Shown piece by piece: positions 34,634 to 44,636 of a DNA stretch of 64,000 nt. The number at the start of each line of letters is the position of its first letter. The stretch's first letter is position 1. Made by a program: the position numbers and the translations under genes. The notes below the pieces were generated by a model. That model was not told the origin of the DNA. It was given only the letters and a program-made list of their open reading frames with translations, and did no database searches. Origin of the DNA: Actinomycetales bacterium (GTDB lineage Bacteria > Actinomycetota > Actinomycetes > Nanopelagicales > Nanopelagicaceae); contig JAGWYO010000001.1 in assembly GCA_018969355.1 (NCBI GenBank), positions 60,652 to 124,651 on the forward strand, given 5' to 3'.

Positions 34634-35005
34634 ATGAAGTCACCAGCACAGGTCGGTCGAGTTTGTTCTCGTGCGGGCTGTCGCAGCGTGGCCACAATGA
34701 CTCTTACCTATATTTATGCCGAGTCAACTGCAGTCGTGGGACCTCTTGCAACGTATTCAGAACCACATGCTTATGATTTATGTGTTGTACATGGGGAGCG
34801 TCTTAAAGTTCCCCACGGATGGAGTGTCATTAAGCAAGAGCTCACAGGTAATGAACCCGGTCCTTCAGATGATGACCTTATGGCAATTGCAGATGCGGTG
34901 CGTGAAGTTGCTAAACGCAATGAAGAAGCATCTGTGACAGCAGGCGAAGAAAATTCACAGGCCACAATTGGGCGCCGAGGACATTTACGAGCTGTTCCAT
35001 CTTAA
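34634..35005 (+). CDS. DUF3499 family protein, possible zinc ribbon
   Basis: This protein of about 123 aa belongs to DUF3499, an actinobacteria-specific family found between whiB2 and phosphomannomutase (Rv3259 in mycobacteria). It has a CSRAGC motif (Cys11, Cys16) and a CVVH motif (Cys50, His53), which could form a zinc site; this is my reading, not established. The C-terminal half is acidic with an arginine-rich end. Its function is unknown. Confidence 0.85.
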   Translation: MKSPAQVGRVCSRAGCRSVATMTLTYIYAESTAVVGPLATYSEPHAYDLCVVHGERLKVPHGWSVIKQELTGNEPGPSDDDLMAIADAVREVAKRNEEASVTAGEENSQATIGRRGHLRAVPS

Positions 35006-35015
35006 GGACAATGTA

Positions 35016-36377
35016 ATGTCGCAAGAGATTGCAAATATTTTTAAGGCCTATGACATACGTGGACTCGTTGACCAAGAAATAACTCCGGACTTGACTTTTG
35101 CAACGGGAGTTGCCTATGCGCGCTTTCTACAACAACAGCGCGAGCCAGGAACGGTTGTAATTGGTGAAGATATGCGGCCATCTTCAATACCTCTTGCAGA
35201 TGCATTTTCTGCAGGTGTTACTTCTTTGGGTATGGATGTCATTCGAATCGGATTAGCTTCAACAGATATGTTGTATTTTGCGTCAGGCAAATTGGGTTTA
35301 CCGGGTGCAATGTTTACGGCAAGTCATAACCCGGCTGAATATAACGGTATAAAACTCTGCTTGAGTAATGCACGTCCGATTGGTAAAGAGTCTGGATTAC
35401 TCACCATCGAAAATTTCGTTCGCCATGGTTCTCCACTTGAACTTCGTTCTGTCGGGATTGAGACACAGCGCAACATGCTTGAAGAATATGTTGATCACCT
35501 ATTGAAACTTGTGGATCTTACAAATATTCGTCCGCTAAAAATCGTTGTCGATGCAGGAAATGGGATGGCCGGACACACCGCCCCGGCGATATTTGCCCGT
35601 CTTAATTGCCAGTTAATACCGATGTACTTTGAATTAGATGGAACCTTCCCCAATCATGAGGCTAATCCTATCGATGAAAAGAATCTAAAAGATCTGCAAA
35701 AGGCAGTTATTGCCCAAAGAGCAGATTTAGGTTTGGCCTTTGATGGCGATGCCGACCGTTGCTTTTTAGTAGATGAAAAGGCTCATGCAATAAACCCATC
35801 TGACCTAACCGCTTTAATTGCAGAGCGTGAACTAAAGAAAAATCCAGGAGCGACAATAATTTATAATCTAATTTCATCAAGAGCAGTCTTGGAAGTTATT
35901 GAAGAAAATGGTGGAGTTGGTCTTCGCTCGCGTGTTGGTCATTCCTACATTAAGAAGATGATGGCAGAGAGTAAAGCGATATTTGGTGGGGAACATTCAG
36001 GGCACTTTTATTTTGATGATTTCTGGAGAGCAGATTCTGGGGCACTTGCTGCACTTCATGCCATTGCAGCTTTAGGCGAATCAAAAAAAGCTATGTCAGA
36101 GATTGTAAAGCCTTATCAACGGTATTCACTGAGCGGAGAAATCAATTCAAAAGTTAGCGATACACAAGTAGCAACTGCCAAAGTTGAATCTGCTTATAGT
36201 GCGATGGCTGGGGTGACAATGGATTACCTTGATGGGCTCACAGTCAACGGCGATACATGGTGGTTTAATCTAAGGCCCTCTAATACAGAGCCATTGCTTC
36301 GACTCAACGTAGAGGCCAAGGAGCCAGCACGTATGCAAGAGCTACGTGATGAGGTTCTCTCCCTTATTCGAGGTTAG
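35016..36377 (+). CDS. manB: Phosphomannomutase/phosphoglucomutase
   Basis: This 453-aa alpha-D-phosphohexomutase interconverts mannose-6- and mannose-1-phosphate (or the glucose forms). It has the start FKAYDIRGLVDQEITPD, the phosphoserine loop FTASHNPAEYNGIK, the metal site LAFDGDADRCF, the sugar-binding GGEHSGHFYF and the phosphate site RPSNTEPLLRLNVEA. AAGGA precedes the ATG at 35016 by eight bases, whereas the in-frame ATG at 34968 lies inside DUF3499. Together with the nucleotidyltransferase at 28775 it would supply GDP-mannose. Confidence 0.94.
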   Translation: MSQEIANIFKAYDIRGLVDQEITPDLTFATGVAYARFLQQQREPGTVVIGEDMRPSSIPLADAFSAGVTSLGMDVIRIGLASTDMLYFASGKLGLPGAMFTASHNPAEYNGIKLCLSNARPIGKESGLLTIENFVRHGSPLELRSVGIETQRNMLEEYVDHLLKLVDLTNIRPLKIVVDAGNGMAGHTAPAIFARLNCQLIPMYFELDGTFPNHEANPIDEKNLKDLQKAVIAQRADLGLAFDGDADRCFLVDEKAHAINPSDLTALIAERELKKNPGATIIYNLISSRAVLEVIEENGGVGLRSRVGHSYIKKMMAESKAIFGGEHSGHFYFDDFWRADSGALAALHAIAALGESKKAMSEIVKPYQRYSLSGEINSKVSDTQVATAKVESAYSAMAGVTMDYLDGLTVNGDTWWFNLRPSNTEPLLRLNVEAKEPARMQELRDEVLSLIRG

Positions 36378-36444
36378 GTGCGTGCCTTCATTACTCGCTA
36401 TAGGCGTTGGGGCAGTAACCTAGGCTCCTGACCGCAGTCGATAT

Positions 36445-36450
36445 AAGGAG
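36445..36450 (+). promoter_or_regulatory. sahH ribosome binding site and short leader
   Basis: AAGGAG six bases before the sahH GTG. In the 79-base gap upstream I see two overlapping -10-like hexamers, TAACCT (36416-36421) and TAGGCT (36421-36426), but no clear -35, terminator or riboswitch fold. Confidence 0.55.
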
Positions 36451-36456
36451 CTTTTT

Positions 36457-37743
36457 GTGAACGCACCAGTTACTTCTACTCTTCCAAAGCACGACATTGC
36501 AGATGCATCTCTTGCAGTGCAAGGACGCATGCGCATTGAATGGGCAGAGCGCAATATGCCAGTTCTTGCTCAAATCCGTGAACGCTTTGAAAAGTCACAA
36601 CCATTTGCTGGTGTTCGTATCTCGGCATGCATGCACGTAACAACTGAGACTGCTAACTTAATGCGCGTTCTAAAAGCTGGCGGCGCTGAAATCGCACTGT
36701 GTGCTTCTAATCCTCTTTCAACGCAGGATGACACTGCAGCAGCTTTAGTTCATGAGTATGGAATCTCTGTTTTCGCTCGTAACGCTGTTGATCGTGATGG
36801 CTACTACAAGCACATCAACGCATCCCTAGATATTGAACCTCACCAAGTTTTTGATGATGGTTGCGACCTTGTTAACACTCTCCATACAACTCGCAAAGAG
36901 TTAATTCCAAATATTGCTGGTGGTTGCGAGGAAACTACAACTGGAGTTATCCGCCTTAACCAGATGGCAAAAGATGGGGCACTTCAGTTCCCTATGATTG
37001 CTGTGAATGACACAGACACAAAACACATGTTTGATAATCGTTACGGAACCGGTCAATCAACTCTAGATGCAGTATTTCGTTCAACAAACTTCCTAGTAGC
37101 AGGGCGCATTCTTGTTGTTGCTGGATTTGGTTACTGCGGTAAGGGAGTAGCAGAACGTGCTAAGGGGATGGGTGCAGATGTAATCGTTACTGAAATTGAT
37201 CCAACTAAGGCACTAGATGCAATGATGCAAGGTTTTCGTGTTATGCCAATGGCAGATGCTGCCAAGCTTGGCGATGTTTTCATTACTGTTACAGGTAACC
37301 GCGATGTTTTACGCGATGAGCACTTTGCAGTAATGAAGGATGGCGCCATCATGGCAAATTCAGGTCACTTTGATATTGAAATCGACGTTGCATGGTTAGA
37401 ACAGCATGCAGTCAAGAAAAATGCCAAGATGCGTCACCAGACAGATGAATATGTAATGGCTGATGGACGCCGTTTACTTCTTCTTGCTGAAGGTCGCCTT
37501 GTGAACCTTGGTGCCGCAGAAGGACACCCAGCATCAGTAATGGATATGTCATTTTCAGATCAAGCGTTAACTGCTGAATATCTTGTTAAGGAAGCTAAAA
37601 GCCTCAAGGCTGGCGTTCACAATGTTCCTACATATATTGATAAGGAAGTTGCTAGCTTGAAGTTGAAGAGTATGGGTGGTCACATTGACACTCTCACTCC
37701 AGCACAGGATATGTACTTGAACTCTTGGGAGCACGGTAGCTAA
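36457..37743 (+). CDS. sahH: Adenosylhomocysteinase
   Basis: SahH hydrolyses S-adenosylhomocysteine to adenosine and homocysteine, relieving inhibition of methyltransferases. The 428-aa protein has the substrate/catalytic blocks [23 protein letters not shown] and [13 protein letters not shown], the NAD-binding [20 protein letters not shown], and the C-terminal residues that reach over the neighbouring subunit ([11 protein letters not shown]). The GTG start has a good ribosome binding site. It overlaps mtrA by one base (TAATG), as in the mycobacterial sahH-mtrA region, except that tmk is missing between them. Confidence 0.97.
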   Translation: MNAPVTSTLPKHDIADASLAVQGRMRIEWAERNMPVLAQIRERFEKSQPFAGVRISACMHVTTETANLMRVLKAGGAEIALCASNPLSTQDDTAAALVHEYGISVFARNAVDRDGYYKHINASLDIEPHQVFDDGCDLVNTLHTTRKELIPNIAGGCEETTTGVIRLNQMAKDGALQFPMIAVNDTDTKHMFDNRYGTGQSTLDAVFRSTNFLVAGRILVVAGFGYCGKGVAERAKGMGADVIVTEIDPTKALDAMMQGFRVMPMADAAKLGDVFITVTGNRDVLRDEHFAVMKDGAIMANSGHFDIEIDVAWLEQHAVKKNAKMRHQTDEYVMADGRRLLLLAEGRLVNLGAAEGHPASVMDMSFSDQALTAEYLVKEAKSLKAGVHNVPTYIDKEVASLKLKSMGGHIDTLTPAQDMYLNSWEHGS

Positions 37744-38429
37744 TGACATTGGTTATGGTCGTCGATGACGACCAGGACCTTGCCGAAATGCTCGGCATTG
37801 TTTTAACCGGTGCAGGAATTGATGTAGATCTCGTTAGTCGCGGGGATGAAGTTATTGATGTATTTCGTAACAATCCGCCAGATTTAGTTCTTTTGGATGT
37901 TATGTTGCCTGGACTTGATGGAATTGAAGTTTGTAAATTGATTCGTAAAGAATCAATGGTTCCAATTATTATGTTGACTGCAAAAGGTGATTCACACGAT
38001 GTTGTGCGTGGGCTTGAAGCAGGTGCAGATGATTACATGGTTAAACCATTTAGACACCCATCAGAATTAATCGCCCGTATACGTACTCGTTTGCGCCGTA
38101 CAAATGTTGATATTTCTGGCTTACTTACCATCGGTGACATAGCTATCGATGTTCAAGCACATCAAGTCTTACGTGCAGGAAAGCAGATTTCATTAACGCG
38201 TTTGGAGTTTGATTTATTGGTTGCCCTTGCCAAAGAGCCTGGCCGAGTTTTTACGCGTGATGCATTGCTCAGTGAAGTGTGGGGTTATCGCCATTCCACC
38301 GATACACGTTTGGTCAATGTCCACGTTCAACGACTTCGTTCCAAAATTGAGCATGATCCAGAGACACCTGAAATCGTTATAACTGTGCGAGGGGTTGGTT
38401 ACAAAGCAGGAGTGATGGGCGGTTCCTAA
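37743..38429 (+). CDS. mtrA: Response regulator MtrA
   Basis: This 228-aa OmpR-type regulator has a receiver domain with acidic pocket VVDDD near the start, phospho-acceptor Asp52 (LLDVMLPGLDG) and the conserved Lys in MVKPF. A winged-helix C-terminal domain spans about 130-225 (LTRLEFDLLVALAKEPGRVFTRDALLSEVWGYR). MtrA is essential in many Actinobacteria and links cell wall synthesis, division and osmoregulation. Its synteny (sahH-mtrA-mtrB-comF-secA) makes the assignment firm. It is 3 bases from mtrB. Confidence 0.95.
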   Translation: MTLVMVVDDDQDLAEMLGIVLTGAGIDVDLVSRGDEVIDVFRNNPPDLVLLDVMLPGLDGIEVCKLIRKESMVPIIMLTAKGDSHDVVRGLEAGADDYMVKPFRHPSELIARIRTRLRRTNVDISGLLTIGDIAIDVQAHQVLRAGKQISLTRLEFDLLVALAKEPGRVFTRDALLSEVWGYRHSTDTRLVNVHVQRLRSKIEHDPETPEIVITVRGVGYKAGVMGGS

Positions 38430-38432
38430 ACT

Positions 38433-39983
38433 ATGAACCGTATTTTCGCACGTCTTCGAAATTCACTTGCAACGAGAGTGATTATCTCAACAGTCTTGCT
38501 CTCCCTCGGCGTCGTTTATCTGACTGGATCAGCGCTGAACTCCCAGCTCGGTGCAGGTATTAAGAAAGTGAACTTAGAATCGGCCCGCATTGAAGCACGT
38601 TCTACTATATTTTCAGCCGAATATCGCTTCTTATTAGCTGAAGGTGAAAAAGAAGCTGCAGTCCATAAAGTTATTGATGACATCATTAGCTCAGCAACAT
38701 CTCTAACAACAAATGAAAACGCACGAGAAGTAATTTTTGTTAGAAGTCCGGGAAATAAACGAATTCATAACTATGAAATCACTTCTAATCAAGTTGACCC
38801 GCAATCAATTCCTGAAAATTTAAGCAAGAGAGTCCGAAAGAGTACAGATATAGTCTCGTCATATATAAGTATTCGATACCAGGGAGGGTCAAGAATCCCC
38901 GGTCTAGCTTTTGGTCAAAAGGTTCAGATCCCTGGGGCAGGTCAATATGAGATGTATATGCTTTTCTCTCTTACTAATCAAAATGCAACTTTAGATTTGA
39001 TTCAACGACTTTTGCTTTTAACTGGCTTGGCTCTAGTGCTACTGATTGCTTTAATTGTTTGGCTTGTTGTTAGACAAGTTGTTCGACCTGTCCGTGAAGC
39101 TGCAGGAATTGCAAAAGAGTTCACATCTGGGGATTTTCGTAAACGCATGAAGGTAGTTTCCCAAGATGAAATAGCAACTTTAGGAACTGCATTCAATGAA
39201 ATGGCAGAATCATTAGAGAAACAGATTGCACGATTAGAAAACCTTTCTCGTGTTCAGCAGCGCTTTGTTTCAGATGTTTCTCACGAGCTGCGAACACCTC
39301 TGACTACGCTTCGTATGGCATCTGAAGTCATTAATGCCTCGCGTGATGGTTTTGACCCAGTAGTTGCTAGAAGTACAGAGCTTTTAGTGGCTCAACTCGA
39401 TCGCTTTGAACGATTACTAGAGGATTTGCTTGAAGTAAGTCGATTTGATGCCGAAGTTGCCGTCATTGAAGCCGTTGATTTCGACATTGTTATGTTGGCT
39501 AATCGCTGTGCACAAGACCTAGCCCTCGTTGCCAAAGAGCGATCTACAGATCTTCGCATTTATTGCATTGCCGAGAGCATTAATGTGAAAGCAGATATTA
39601 GAAGAGTAGAGCGTATCTTGCGTAATCTTTTTTCAAATGCCATTGATCACGCTGAGGAAAAGCCCGTTGCAATTACGATTATTGCTACTGAGCATGATGT
39701 GGCAGTTGGTGTGAGAGATTATGGAATTGGGTTGGATGACAGTGCTCTTACACGAGTGTTCGATCGTTTTTGGCGCGCTGACCCTTCACGGGCAAGAACG
39801 CGTGGTGGTACTGGACTAGGGCTCTCAATTGCACTTGAAGATGCACGTTTGCATAATGGAGAACTCGAAGCTTGGGGAAGACCCGGGAAAGGCGCTCATT
39901 TTGTTTTGACTCTGCCACGCCAATCTCAGGAAGGAATTGAGTCTCGCTTGATTAAGTTGATTCCAGATGATTTTCATGGGTAG
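38433..39983 (+). CDS. mtrB: Sensor histidine kinase MtrB
   Basis: The 516-aa kinase has two transmembrane segments (about 16-36 and 192-213) flanking an extracytoplasmic sensor region, then a HAMP domain (about 213-265). The HisKA box contains phosphorylated His284 (SDVSHELRTPLTTLR), and the ATPase domain has NLFSNAIDHAEE, DYGIGLDDS and GTGLGLSIA. It phosphorylates MtrA. The lipoprotein LpqB, which normally follows MtrB and tunes its activity, is absent here, and comF follows directly. ATG at 38433 is 3 bases after the mtrA stop. Confidence 0.94.
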   Translation: MNRIFARLRNSLATRVIISTVLLSLGVVYLTGSALNSQLGAGIKKVNLESARIEARSTIFSAEYRFLLAEGEKEAAVHKVIDDIISSATSLTTNENAREVIFVRSPGNKRIHNYEITSNQVDPQSIPENLSKRVRKSTDIVSSYISIRYQGGSRIPGLAFGQKVQIPGAGQYEMYMLFSLTNQNATLDLIQRLLLLTGLALVLLIALIVWLVVRQVVRPVREAAGIAKEFTSGDFRKRMKVVSQDEIATLGTAFNEMAESLEKQIARLENLSRVQQRFVSDVSHELRTPLTTLRMASEVINASRDGFDPVVARSTELLVAQLDRFERLLEDLLEVSRFDAEVAVIEAVDFDIVMLANRCAQDLALVAKERSTDLRIYCIAESINVKADIRRVERILRNLFSNAIDHAEEKPVAITIIATEHDVAVGVRDYGIGLDDSALTRVFDRFWRADPSRARTRGGTGLGLSIALEDARLHNGELEAWGRPGKGAHFVLTLPRQSQEGIESRLIKLIPDDFHG

Positions 39984-40019
39984 TTTCCACAAGTATTCTC
40001 TGGTTAATCCTTTTCACGT

Positions 40020-40025
40020 TAACTT
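40020..40025 (+). promoter_or_regulatory. -10 element, leaderless comF
   Basis: TAACTT, six bases before the GTG at 40032. Confidence 0.5.
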
Positions 40026-40031
40026 ACCCGT

Positions 40032-40667
40032 GTGCACGTTATATCGGAACTGAGTCAACTTCTTTTTCCAACTCGATGCTATGGCTGTAATGCTATTGGA
40101 ATCTCTATTTGCTCAAATTGTCGAAGAGAGTGGCATCCACATTACTACTTAACTCATATTCAAGGTTTGCGGGTTAATTCAGCGATTCTATATTCTCCAA
40201 CCGCAAGTAGAATTATTCTTGCGGCAAAAGAGAATGGTTTAAAGGGAGCAGATGAATTAATTATTGAAGCAATTGTTCACGTCCTTAACAGTGCGAATTT
40301 TGGGAAACATAATGTTCGACTTGTCCCAATTCCATCATCGGCAAATAATCGACGAAGAAGGGGTAGAAGTTTTATTCCCGATTTGTGTAATGAAATATCT
40401 AAGAGAACGTCTATACCTGTTATTCCAGCTTTGCAGATTCTGCGAAAGGTTCAAGACCAAAGCACACTTAGCGCAAAGGCACGGGCGAGTAATATGCATG
40501 GAGCTTTCGGAATAGCTGAGAATATTTATCCTCGGGGTGATGTAATTCTCATTGATGACATTGTCACTACTGGTGCCACAGTCTCTGAGGCGGCTAGGGC
40601 GCTAAATGCACATGGGTTTCGCGTCTTAGGCTCAGTTACCGCTTGCCTGGCCCAACCTCTACGATAG
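40032..40667 (+). CDS. ComF family phosphoribosyltransferase-like protein
   Basis: This 211-aa protein starts with a zinc-ribbon-like region (CYGCNAIGISICSNC). It ends with the PRTase signature VILIDDIVTTGATVSEAARAL. ComF proteins are required for DNA uptake in Bacillus and Helicobacter, but most actinobacterial members have no proven role. Its position between mtrB and secA is conserved in Actinobacteria (Rv3242c). The GTG start is supported by the leaderless -10. The usual hpf gene between comF and secA is missing and found instead at 55838. Confidence 0.88.
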   Translation: MHVISELSQLLFPTRCYGCNAIGISICSNCRREWHPHYYLTHIQGLRVNSAILYSPTASRIILAAKENGLKGADELIIEAIVHVLNSANFGKHNVRLVPIPSSANNRRRRGRSFIPDLCNEISKRTSIPVIPALQILRKVQDQSTLSAKARASNMHGAFGIAENIYPRGDVILIDDIVTTGATVSEAARALNAHGFRVLGSVTACLAQPLR

Positions 40668-40720
40668 GGGCCTATATCGAGAGAAGTTGATCAGTTTATG
40701 AGCTCTGAAAGGTTGCATTA

Positions 40721-43393
40721 ATGCCAGCGTTGTTTGACAAGATTATGCGTGCAGGCGAGGGTCGCATTCTTCGAGAATTGAGCAAAATTGTCGTTGTCGT
40801 TAATGCCCATGAAACTCGCATATCTGCGATGTCAGATTCAGAGCTCCGAGCACAGACACAGATATTCAAAGAGCGCTTTGCTAAAGGTGAGTCATTAGAT
40901 GATGTGATGCCAGAGGCCTTTGCTGTAGTACGCGAAGCTGCAAAGCGCACACTTGGTCAACGACATTACGATGTTCAAATCATGGGTGGAGCCGCACTTC
41001 ATAAAGGCAATATTGCAGAAATGCGAACTGGTGAAGGAAAGACTTTAGTTGCGACCTTACCGTCATATTTAAATGCACTTGCTGGTCGTGGAGTTCACGT
41101 TGTCACTACTAATGATTATTTGGCAGAGCGCGACAGTGAATGGATGGGACGTATTCACCGATTCCTAGGTTTAAAGGTTGGCGTGATATTGGCCAACATG
41201 AATCCAGCGGAGCGACGTGAGGCATACCTGGCTGACATTACATATGGCACAAACAATGAATTTGGCTTCGATTATTTACGTGACAACATGGCATGGTCAC
41301 TTGAAGAGTGTGTTCAACGTGATCACTTCTTTGCGGTAGTTGACGAAGTTGACTCTATTTTGATTGATGAGGCTCGTACTCCATTAATCATTAGTGGACC
41401 AGCTGACAAGGCAACCAAGTGGTATGTGGAATTTGCAAATCTTGTAGGTAAATTGCAGCGTGATCTTCACTATGAAATTGATGAAAAGAAGCGCACAATC
41501 GGAATTCTTGAAGATGGCGTGACAAAGGTTGAAGAGCTGTTACAAATTGGGAACCTATACGAGGCTGCAAATACACCGATGATTGGTTATCTCAATAACG
41601 CAGTACGGGCGAAAGAACTCTTTAAGCGCGATAAAGATTACGTAGTAATGAATGGCGAACTACTCATTGTGGATGAGCACACCGGTCGCATGCTGGCTGG
41701 ACGCCGCTATAGCGAGGGTCTTCACCAAGCACTAGAGGCAAAAGAGCGCATTGAAATCAAAGATGAAAACCAAACTCTTGCAACAATCACATTGCAGAAC
41801 TATTTCCGTTTGTACGAAAAGCTCTCAGGTATGACTGGAACAGCGATGACTGAGGCCTCCGAATTTCATCAGATTTACAAGCTAGGCGTTGTTCCAATTC
41901 CAACAAATCGCTCAATGATTCGTCTTGATCAACCAGATCTTGTTTACAAATCAGAGGCTGGGAAATTCATCGCTGTAACTGCAGATATTGTAGAAAAGCA
42001 CCGTAAGGGTCAACCGGTGCTAGTTGGCACAGTCAGCGTTGAAAAGTCAGAAGAGCTTTCGGCTTTCCTTCGCAAAGCAGGAGTTGCCCATGAAGTTCTC
42101 AACGCTAAGCATCACGAGCGCGAAGCAGCAATCATTGCTCGTGCAGGCGTTAAAGGCGCAGTAACTGTTGCCACAAACATGGCCGGTCGCGGTACGGACA
42201 TCATGCTCGGCGGAAATCCTGAATTCATGGCAGATTTCGAATTACAACGCAGAGGTCTTTCGCCAGTAGATGATGCCGAGCAATATGAAAAAGCCTGGCC
42301 AGAAGAAATTGCCCGTCAAAAGGCAGCGGTTGCACTTGGGCATGAAGAAGTAATTGCACTCGGTGGTCTCTATGTGTTAGGCACTGAGCGACATGAGTCT
42401 CGACGTATTGATAATCAGTTACGTGGTCGCTCAGGTCGTCAAGGTGATCCTGGTGAATCCCGTTTCTATCTTTCACTTCAAGATGAACTAATGCGCAGAT
42501 TCAACTCCGGAATGGTTGAGCGTTTTCTAACAGCTGCTGGCATTCCAGAAGATGCACCTATTGAATCCAAAATGGTAAGCAATGCAATTCGTTCAGCACA
42601 AACTCAAGTTGAATCACAAAACTTTGAAATGCGTAAGAACGTATTAAAGTATGACGATGTTATGAATCGTCAGCGCCAAGTGGTTTATGGTGAGCGCCGA
42701 ATGGTGCTTGAAGGTGCTGATATTAAAGAACAAGTAGCGGCCTTTGTTAACGAAACTTTGACAGCCTATGTTGAAATGGCTACTGCCCAGGGCTATTCAG
42801 AGGATTGGGATCTAGATACGCTTTGGAATGCACTTAAAACTATTTATCCAATCTCATTTACTATCGATGAGCTTGTTGCTCGTGTTGGGTCACGAGCTGG
42901 ACTAGATGCACAATTCCTAACCACAGCAGTTATTGAAGATTGCCAAGCCGCTTATGCAAAACGTGAAGAGTCACTTGGCTCAGAAGTTATGCGAGAGTTA
43001 GAGCGCAAAGTTTTGCTATCTGTCCTAGATCGTAAATGGCGTGAGCATCTCTATGAGATGGATTATTTGCAAGAGGGAATTGGACTTCGTGCTATGGCTC
43101 AGCGCGATCCTCTCGTTGAGTATCAACGCGAAGGTTTTGATTTATTCTCAGCCATGATGGATGCAATTAAGGAAGAGATTGCAGGTTTTCTCTTCAACAT
43201 CGAAGTAACTGTTGAGGCTTCTAGTAAGGAAGTAAGTGGCGCAGGTCTTGAGGCTAAGTCATTGCCCGTAAGTGGACTTCAGTACACAGCAGCAGACGAA
43301 TCAGGTGTGAAAACTACTGGAGATGTTTCGCGAAATGCACCATGTCCGTGTGGATCAGGTAAGAAATATAAGCGCTGTCATGGTAGTGCTTAA
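40721..43393 (+). CDS. secA: Preprotein translocase ATPase SecA
   Basis: SecA drives preproteins through SecYEG using ATP. The 890-aa protein carries Walker [14 protein letters not shown] near residue 105, Walker [19 protein letters not shown], the preprotein cross-linking domain, and the second nucleotide-binding domain ([30 protein letters not shown]). The C-terminal SEC-C zinc motif [17 protein letters not shown] is intact. A GAAAGG ribosome binding site (40707-40712) fixes the ATG. It is the main housekeeping SecA1. Its TAA interleaves with that of the convergent DUF6459 gene (TTAA, 43390-43393). Confidence 0.98.
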   Translation: MPALFDKIMRAGEGRILRELSKIVVVVNAHETRISAMSDSELRAQTQIFKERFAKGESLDDVMPEAFAVVREAAKRTLGQRHYDVQIMGGAALHKGNIAEMRTGEGKTLVATLPSYLNALAGRGVHVVTTNDYLAERDSEWMGRIHRFLGLKVGVILANMNPAERREAYLADITYGTNNEFGFDYLRDNMAWSLEECVQRDHFFAVVDEVDSILIDEARTPLIISGPADKATKWYVEFANLVGKLQRDLHYEIDEKKRTIGILEDGVTKVEELLQIGNLYEAANTPMIGYLNNAVRAKELFKRDKDYVVMNGELLIVDEHTGRMLAGRRYSEGLHQALEAKERIEIKDENQTLATITLQNYFRLYEKLSGMTGTAMTEASEFHQIYKLGVVPIPTNRSMIRLDQPDLVYKSEAGKFIAVTADIVEKHRKGQPVLVGTVSVEKSEELSAFLRKAGVAHEVLNAKHHEREAAIIARAGVKGAVTVATNMAGRGTDIMLGGNPEFMADFELQRRGLSPVDDAEQYEKAWPEEIARQKAAVALGHEEVIALGGLYVLGTERHESRRIDNQLRGRSGRQGDPGESRFYLSLQDELMRRFNSGMVERFLTAAGIPEDAPIESKMVSNAIRSAQTQVESQNFEMRKNVLKYDDVMNRQRQVVYGERRMVLEGADIKEQVAAFVNETLTAYVEMATAQGYSEDWDLDTLWNALKTIYPISFTIDELVARVGSRAGLDAQFLTTAVIEDCQAAYAKREESLGSEVMRELERKVLLSVLDRKWREHLYEMDYLQEGIGLRAMAQRDPLVEYQREGFDLFSAMMDAIKEEIAGFLFNIEVTVEASSKEVSGAGLEAKSLPVSGLQYTAADESGVKTTGDVSRNAPCPCGSGKKYKRCHGSA

Positions 43394-43914
43394 AGTAAGG
43401 TAAGTGCAGTACATAACCAGCGTCTATCAATGCCTTCAAATCGAACTAGCATGGCTCGCAATCTTTTTTCATATCGAATAGTAACTGTTGCTTCACATAT
43501 CCCATCTAATGGTTCCTGGATATGTATTTTACGAATGCGCCCAATCTCTTTTTGGGAACCTGATTGCCTAACCAACTCTGAAAAGATTCTATGGTGACAA
43601 AGTGATTCGACTTGTCGAGGTGAGCGTCTTGCTGCCCAGATTTCGACAATTGATTGCGCAAAGCGCTCAGTCCACACTTTCAGTTCTGGAAGATCTCTGG
43701 CAGATGTGGGTTCTGGTGCAAAATCCGGATCAAACTCATCATCAAATCGTGAGGGAACAAGATAGAGCTTGCTGGGAGCCACAGTACTAGTCATTGGCTG
43801 TGGCTTAAAAATCTCAAGTACCGGGTGCTTCCAGTCAACATGTGTCACAGCTGCGAGCTGCTCAATGCGAAAACTACTTATTGATATCTCTTCTGTTACT
43901 TGGTGTGTTGTCAT
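43390..43914 (-). CDS. DUF6459 (Rv3235-like) family protein
   Basis: This protein of about 174 aa resembles mycobacterial Rv3235, which also lies near secA. The recognisable part is the C-terminal domain (about 85-174): [35 protein letters not shown], then [35 protein letters not shown]. It folds like a small NTF2-like domain by appearance, but the function is unknown. The N-terminal half is low-complexity. The ATG at 43914 is chosen; a TTG at 43929 would add five residues. No leaderless -10 was found at the expected spacing. Confidence 0.82.
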   Translation of the reverse strand: MTTHQVTEEISISSFRIEQLAAVTHVDWKHPVLEIFKPQPMTSTVAPSKLYLVPSRFDDEFDPDFAPEPTSARDLPELKVWTERFAQSIVEIWAARRSPRQVESLCHHRIFSELVRQSGSQKEIGRIRKIHIQEPLDGICEATVTIRYEKRLRAMLVRFEGIDRRWLCTALTLL

Positions 43915-44019
43915 GCGTGAAGGCTGCAACTTTTGGCATTAAAAGTGCTCAACCATTGGGCTGCATTCTTCTCATCACAAAGGATGAGTGTGGATAAAGT
44001 TAGAGAGCTTGTCGGTATT

Positions 44020-44033
44020 TGCACTTAGGTGCA
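44020..44033. repeat. Inverted repeat before the CpaB-like start
   Basis: TGCAC-TTAG-GTGCA, a 5-4-5 inverted repeat ending three bases before the ATG at 44037. TTAGGT within it could be a weak -10 six bases before the ATG. It might be an operator; the evidence is weak. Confidence 0.3.
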
Positions 44034-44036
44034 CCC

Positions 44037-44636
44037 ATGAGAAAACCACCGTCAAATAACCGCTCCAGAATGCCATTGGCAATTTCCCTTATTGTCGCTT
44101 CATTTATTTCAGCCTTCTTTCTAGCTAGCTTTTCACGATCAACTTCCCAGTTTTGGGTCGCAAACGTTGATTTACAAAGCGGCCATCAGATAACAGAAGG
44201 AGACCTAACTCTTAAGGATTTAGATCTATCAGCAAGCTCAATGATGTATCTAACAAAGAATATGGAGCCACTTGGACAAGTAGTCATTAAAAATGTTGGT
44301 GCCGGAGAAGTGATGGCGGTTAATTCTGTGAGCTCTACGGCCAAAACTATGGCCAGTAGCGCTGTGCCACTGAGCATTCGCTCAGTTGATCTAGCTGCTG
44401 GAATCTATGTCGGTTCCTTAGTTGATATCTACTGGGTCATTGATAGCCTCAATGGTGAAGCACCTCAAGAGCCAATTCTTATTCTAGGTAGCGTGCCAAT
44501 CATTAGCGCTGATGTGAAAAATAAGAACTTTGGTAGCGATGCTGCAATTACAGTTTCAGTAGAGCAAACTCAGGTGCTTCGTCTGCTTGCAGCTACAACT
44601 CTGGGCCGCCTGGTGGTGATTAGTTCTAATGTCTAG
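44037..44636 (+). CDS. CpaB/RcpC-like SAF domain protein
   Basis: This protein of about 199 aa has one N-terminal transmembrane helix (about 13-33) and a SAF domain (VDLQSGHQITEGDLTLKDLDL). It continues with an RcpC-like region (SIRSVDLAAGIYVGSLVDIYWV). CpaB/RcpC proteins are accessory parts of Flp/Tad type IV pilus machines. Here no secretin, TadA ATPase, TadB/C platform or Flp pilin gene is nearby. The next gene (CpaE/TadZ-like) overlaps by eight bases. Its role could be in a pilus encoded elsewhere or in a diverged, smaller envelope system. Confidence 0.8.
   Translation: MRKPPSNNRSRMPLAISLIVASFISAFFLASFSRSTSQFWVANVDLQSGHQITEGDLTLKDLDLSASSMMYLTKNMEPLGQVVIKNVGAGEVMAVNSVSSTAKTMASSAVPLSIRSVDLAAGIYVGSLVDIYWVIDSLNGEAPQEPILILGSVPIISADVKNKNFGSDAAITVSVEQTQVLRLLAATTLGRLVVISSNV

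Noticed and set aside
36378..36456. Possible SAH or SAM riboswitch in front of sahH
   Set aside because: The gap is only 79 bases. I could not draw the conserved SAH riboswitch core or a stable multi-stem fold, and a plain ribosome binding site with -10-like hexamers explains it better.
43930..44036. Possible small RNA or extra gene between the DUF6459 and CpaB-like genes
   Set aside because: The gap of about 107 bases contains no frame with a usable start and no terminator hairpin, only the short inverted repeat noted at 44020-44033.
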